Assembly (NCBI GenBank): GCA_030597645.1
Contig: JAUVRN010000091.1
Coordinates: 1-7,221 of the forward strand
Source of the DNA: Candidatus Zixiibacteriota bacterium
Lineage (GTDB): Bacteria > Zixibacteria > MSB-5A5 > JAUVRN01
Reading direction: 5' to 3'
DNA: 7,221 bases
Shown here: positions 6,063 to 7,221 of the stretch, piece by piece
Layout of the letters: every line of letters begins with the position of its first letter
How positions within the stretch are numbered: position 1 is the first letter of the stretch
Made by a program: the position numbers and the translations under genes
Notes under the pieces: generated by a model
Told to the model about the DNA's origin: nothing
Database searches by the model: none
The model's input: only the letters and a program-made list of their open reading frames with translations

Positions 6063-6091
6063 TTAAGCACTTTACGGGCAGATCCGATAGT
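6063..6091 (+). promoter_or_regulatory. Weak sigma-70-type promoter candidate for lepB
   Basis: TTAAGC (6063-6068) and GATAGT (6086-6091) are 17 bases apart, matching the -35 and -10 consensus at 3 and 4 of 6 positions. A terminator lies between the preceding gene and lepB, so some promoter is needed within 6015-6100. This is the best-spaced pair I found, but the match is poor. A TTGACA at 6013-6018 directly after the terminator has no matching -10. Confidence 0.2.
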
Positions 6092-6117
6092 TAGAGACAA
6101 GGGGGGAGTATGCCCGG

Positions 6118-6813
6118 ATGCTGCAACCGTCCGTAAAATTCAAGAAGATCGGTCCGCGCAAACCGCCGCAGGCGCTCTGGAAGTCGTATGTCCAGGCCTG
6201 TGTCATCGCTTTTTTCGTGGCACTGATCGTGCGGGCGTTCATCCTGCAGGCGTATCGCATCCCCACCGGCAGCATGGAAGACACCGTGTTGGCCGGTGAT
6301 TTCGTCATGGTCAACAAACTCGCCTACCGGGGCGAGACCACCCCGGAAATCGGAGACGTCATCGTCTTCGCCTATCCCCTCAATCCGACTCGCGATTTTG
6401 TGAAGCGGGTAATCGCCAGGGGCGGTCAGGAAGTGGCCGTGCGCGACAAACGGCTGTACGTCGACGGGGTCGAGATGCCGCTCCCCGAAGCGGGCAAGCA
6501 CGTCGATCGCGAGATCCTCTCTTCCGTGTTCTCCAATCGTGACAACTTCGGTCCGATCGTCGTACCTCAGGGCAGCTACTTCGTGATGGGCGACAACCGG
6601 GACGACAGCGAAGATTCGCGCTTCTGGGGAACGGTTCCGGATGACCACGTCAAGGGGCGTGTAGCCTTCGTCTATTGGTCGTGGGCGCCGGCATCCGATT
6701 CGCCGGACTGGGAGTTTCCCTACGTCCACTCGCTGGTGCAGATCTTCTGGTACAATCTGACCCACCTGGGTGATCGCCTGCGCCTCGGACGCGTGGGTAC
6801 GACCATTAGCTAG
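6118..6813 (+). CDS. lepB: Signal peptidase I
   Basis: A 231-residue membrane serine protease of family S26 that removes signal peptides from Sec/Tat-exported proteins on the outer face of the cytoplasmic membrane. Residues 1-22 are basic and cytoplasmic, and one transmembrane helix lies at about 26-44. The catalytic serine is S52 in RIPTGSMEDTV and the general base is K96 in RDFVKRVI. Box E is GDNRDDSEDSR (158-168). The usual GLPGD motif after the KR pair is replaced by ARGGQ (100-104), a divergent form. The C-terminal about 45 residues hold an aromatic stretch (VQIFWYNL) near the membrane. Start choice: the ATG at 6118 follows GGGGGAG (6102-6108) at 9-base spacing. An ATG at 6110 is in another frame and too close. 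The mature products of the neighbouring dockerin, M14 and PEP-CTERM genes are plausible substrates. Length and motifs are complete, so it should be active. Confidence 0.96.
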   Translation: MLQPSVKFKKIGPRKPPQALWKSYVQACVIAFFVALIVRAFILQAYRIPTGSMEDTVLAGDFVMVNKLAYRGETTPEIGDVIVFAYPLNPTRDFVKRVIARGGQEVAVRDKRLYVDGVEMPLPEAGKHVDREILSSVFSNRDNFGPIVVPQGSYFVMGDNRDDSEDSRFWGTVPDDHVKGRVAFVYWSWAPASDSPDWEFPYVHSLVQIFWYNLTHLGDRLRLGRVGTTIS

Positions 6814-6842
6814 TGTCCTGATTCAGACCCTAACCACGAATT

Positions 6843-6857
6843 GCGGTCCGCGACCGC
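6843..6857 (+). terminator. Possible terminator stem after lepB
   Basis: GCGGTC (6843-6848) and GACCGC (6852-6857) form a perfect 6-bp stem with a CGC loop, 30 bases beyond the lepB stop. It is followed by CTCTGTC, which is pyrimidine-rich but not a true T tract, so intrinsic termination would be weak. A second stem, CGGGCA/TGCCCG with an 8-base loop, lies at 6906-6925. The 191-base gap 6814-7004 shows nothing else I can support, and no convincing promoter. Confidence 0.35.
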
Positions 6858-7004
6858 CTCTGTCGCTCCAACATTTCGCGCACGCCGACTGTGTGAATCT
6901 GTGATCGGGCATAAGTGATTGCCCGGGGTCCGGTCGCAGGTATTTTCCGGCCAAACGACAGCACCCTTGCCGTGGCAGGGAGTCGCGGTCGTCCCTGGAG
7001 ACTC

Positions 7005-7221
7005 ATGAACCTGCATCGGCACACACTCGTTCTCGCAGCGATCCTCGCGACGGGTCTCGGTGTATCGGCCTGTGCCACCCCCGAACCGCGCCCGTTCGAC
7101 GCGGAGAGCGCCCTGGCTGACGTAGAGAAGCAGCTGGCGTTCGGCCCGCGCGTTCCGGGCACGGAGGCACACAGACGTTGCGCGCAGTGGCTCGCCAGTG
7201 AACTGCGCGCCACGACCCAAC
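7005..7221 (+). CDS. Lipoprotein M28-family peptidase / glutaminyl cyclase-like (partial, 5' end)
   Basis: The first 72 codons of a gene that continues past the right edge. Residues 1-22 are a lipoprotein signal peptide with lipobox VSAC, so C23 would be lipidated and the protein anchored in the envelope. After a short linker (TPEPRPFD), the segment QLAFGPRVPGTEAHRRCAQWLASEL (Q43 onward) begins the catalytic domain. FGPRVPGT followed by an alpha helix is the hallmark N-terminal region of bacterial M28 zinc aminopeptidases and of the related glutaminyl-peptide cyclotransferases. The zinc ligands lie further downstream and are not visible, so the two activities cannot be separated here. The ATG follows GGAG (6997-7000) at 4-base spacing, slightly short, but the signal peptide supports the start. 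The gene is on the same strand as lepB, 191 bases downstream, and may be separately transcribed. Confidence 0.82.
   Translation, partial: MNLHRHTLVLAAILATGLGVSACATPEPRPFDAESALADVEKQLAFGPRVPGTEAHRRCAQWLASELRATTQ

Noticed and set aside
6814..7004. Series of stems after lepB considered as a tRNA or small RNA
   Set aside because: The stems do not assemble into a cloverleaf with a TTCRA loop and acceptor pairing, and there is no clear promoter-terminator pair bounding an RNA.

Overview
The window reads as a piece of a high-GC (about 60% by eye) bacterial chromosome. C-terminal dockerin-type repeats flanked by cysteines, a PEP-CTERM surface protein, a TolB-like PD40 propeller, secreted M14 and M28 metallopeptidases and a divergent LepB together suggest a Gram-negative (double-membrane) bacterium. 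An uncultivated FCB-type lineage such as Zixibacteria, Eisenbacteria or Krumholzibacteria would fit. This placement is inferred from gene style; there is no rRNA or marker gene here to fix it.

Layout. At 1-271 (+) is the 3' end of a PD40/TolB-like propeller gene, which converges on a minus-strand group. That group is read right to left: a secreted DUF1028-Ig-like-dockerin protein (4683-3424), an acyl-CoA dehydrogenase (3326-2166) and an exported M14 carboxypeptidase-like protein (2101-335). The gaps are 97 and 64 bases, so co-transcription is plausible. About 570 bases of non-coding, partly AT-richer DNA (4684-5257) separate this group from a plus-strand run. The run holds a PEP-CTERM protein (5258-5953) closed by a clear intrinsic terminator, signal peptidase I (6118-6813), and the first 72 codons of a lipoprotein M28 peptidase/glutaminyl cyclase-like gene that runs off the right end (7005-7221).

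How the genes relate. Nearly everything here is exported or serves export. Five of the seven genes have, or are inferred to have, an export signal. LepB would cut the Sec signal peptides of the dockerin, M14 and PEP-CTERM proteins. The PEP-CTERM protein also needs an exosortase that is not in the window. Two exported peptidases plus an acyl-CoA dehydrogenase fit a peptide- and fatty/branched-acid-degrading lifestyle, but no pathway is demonstrated.

Most notable signals: (1) a sigma-54 (RpoN) type -24/-12 element with exact spacing about 88 bases before the PEP-CTERM start codon, overlapped by an imperfect inverted repeat; (2) a DUF1028 domain placed so that signal peptidase would expose its putative N-terminal threonine nucleophile, on a scaffold ending in a dockerin; (3) a perfect 7-bp stem that would hide the Shine-Dalgarno of the acyl-CoA dehydrogenase; (4) a strong Shine-Dalgarno that moves the M14 start to a GTG eight codons inside the longest reading frame. 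I found no CRISPR array, transposon, tRNA or rRNA, and no convincing new multi-gene defence or mobile system.
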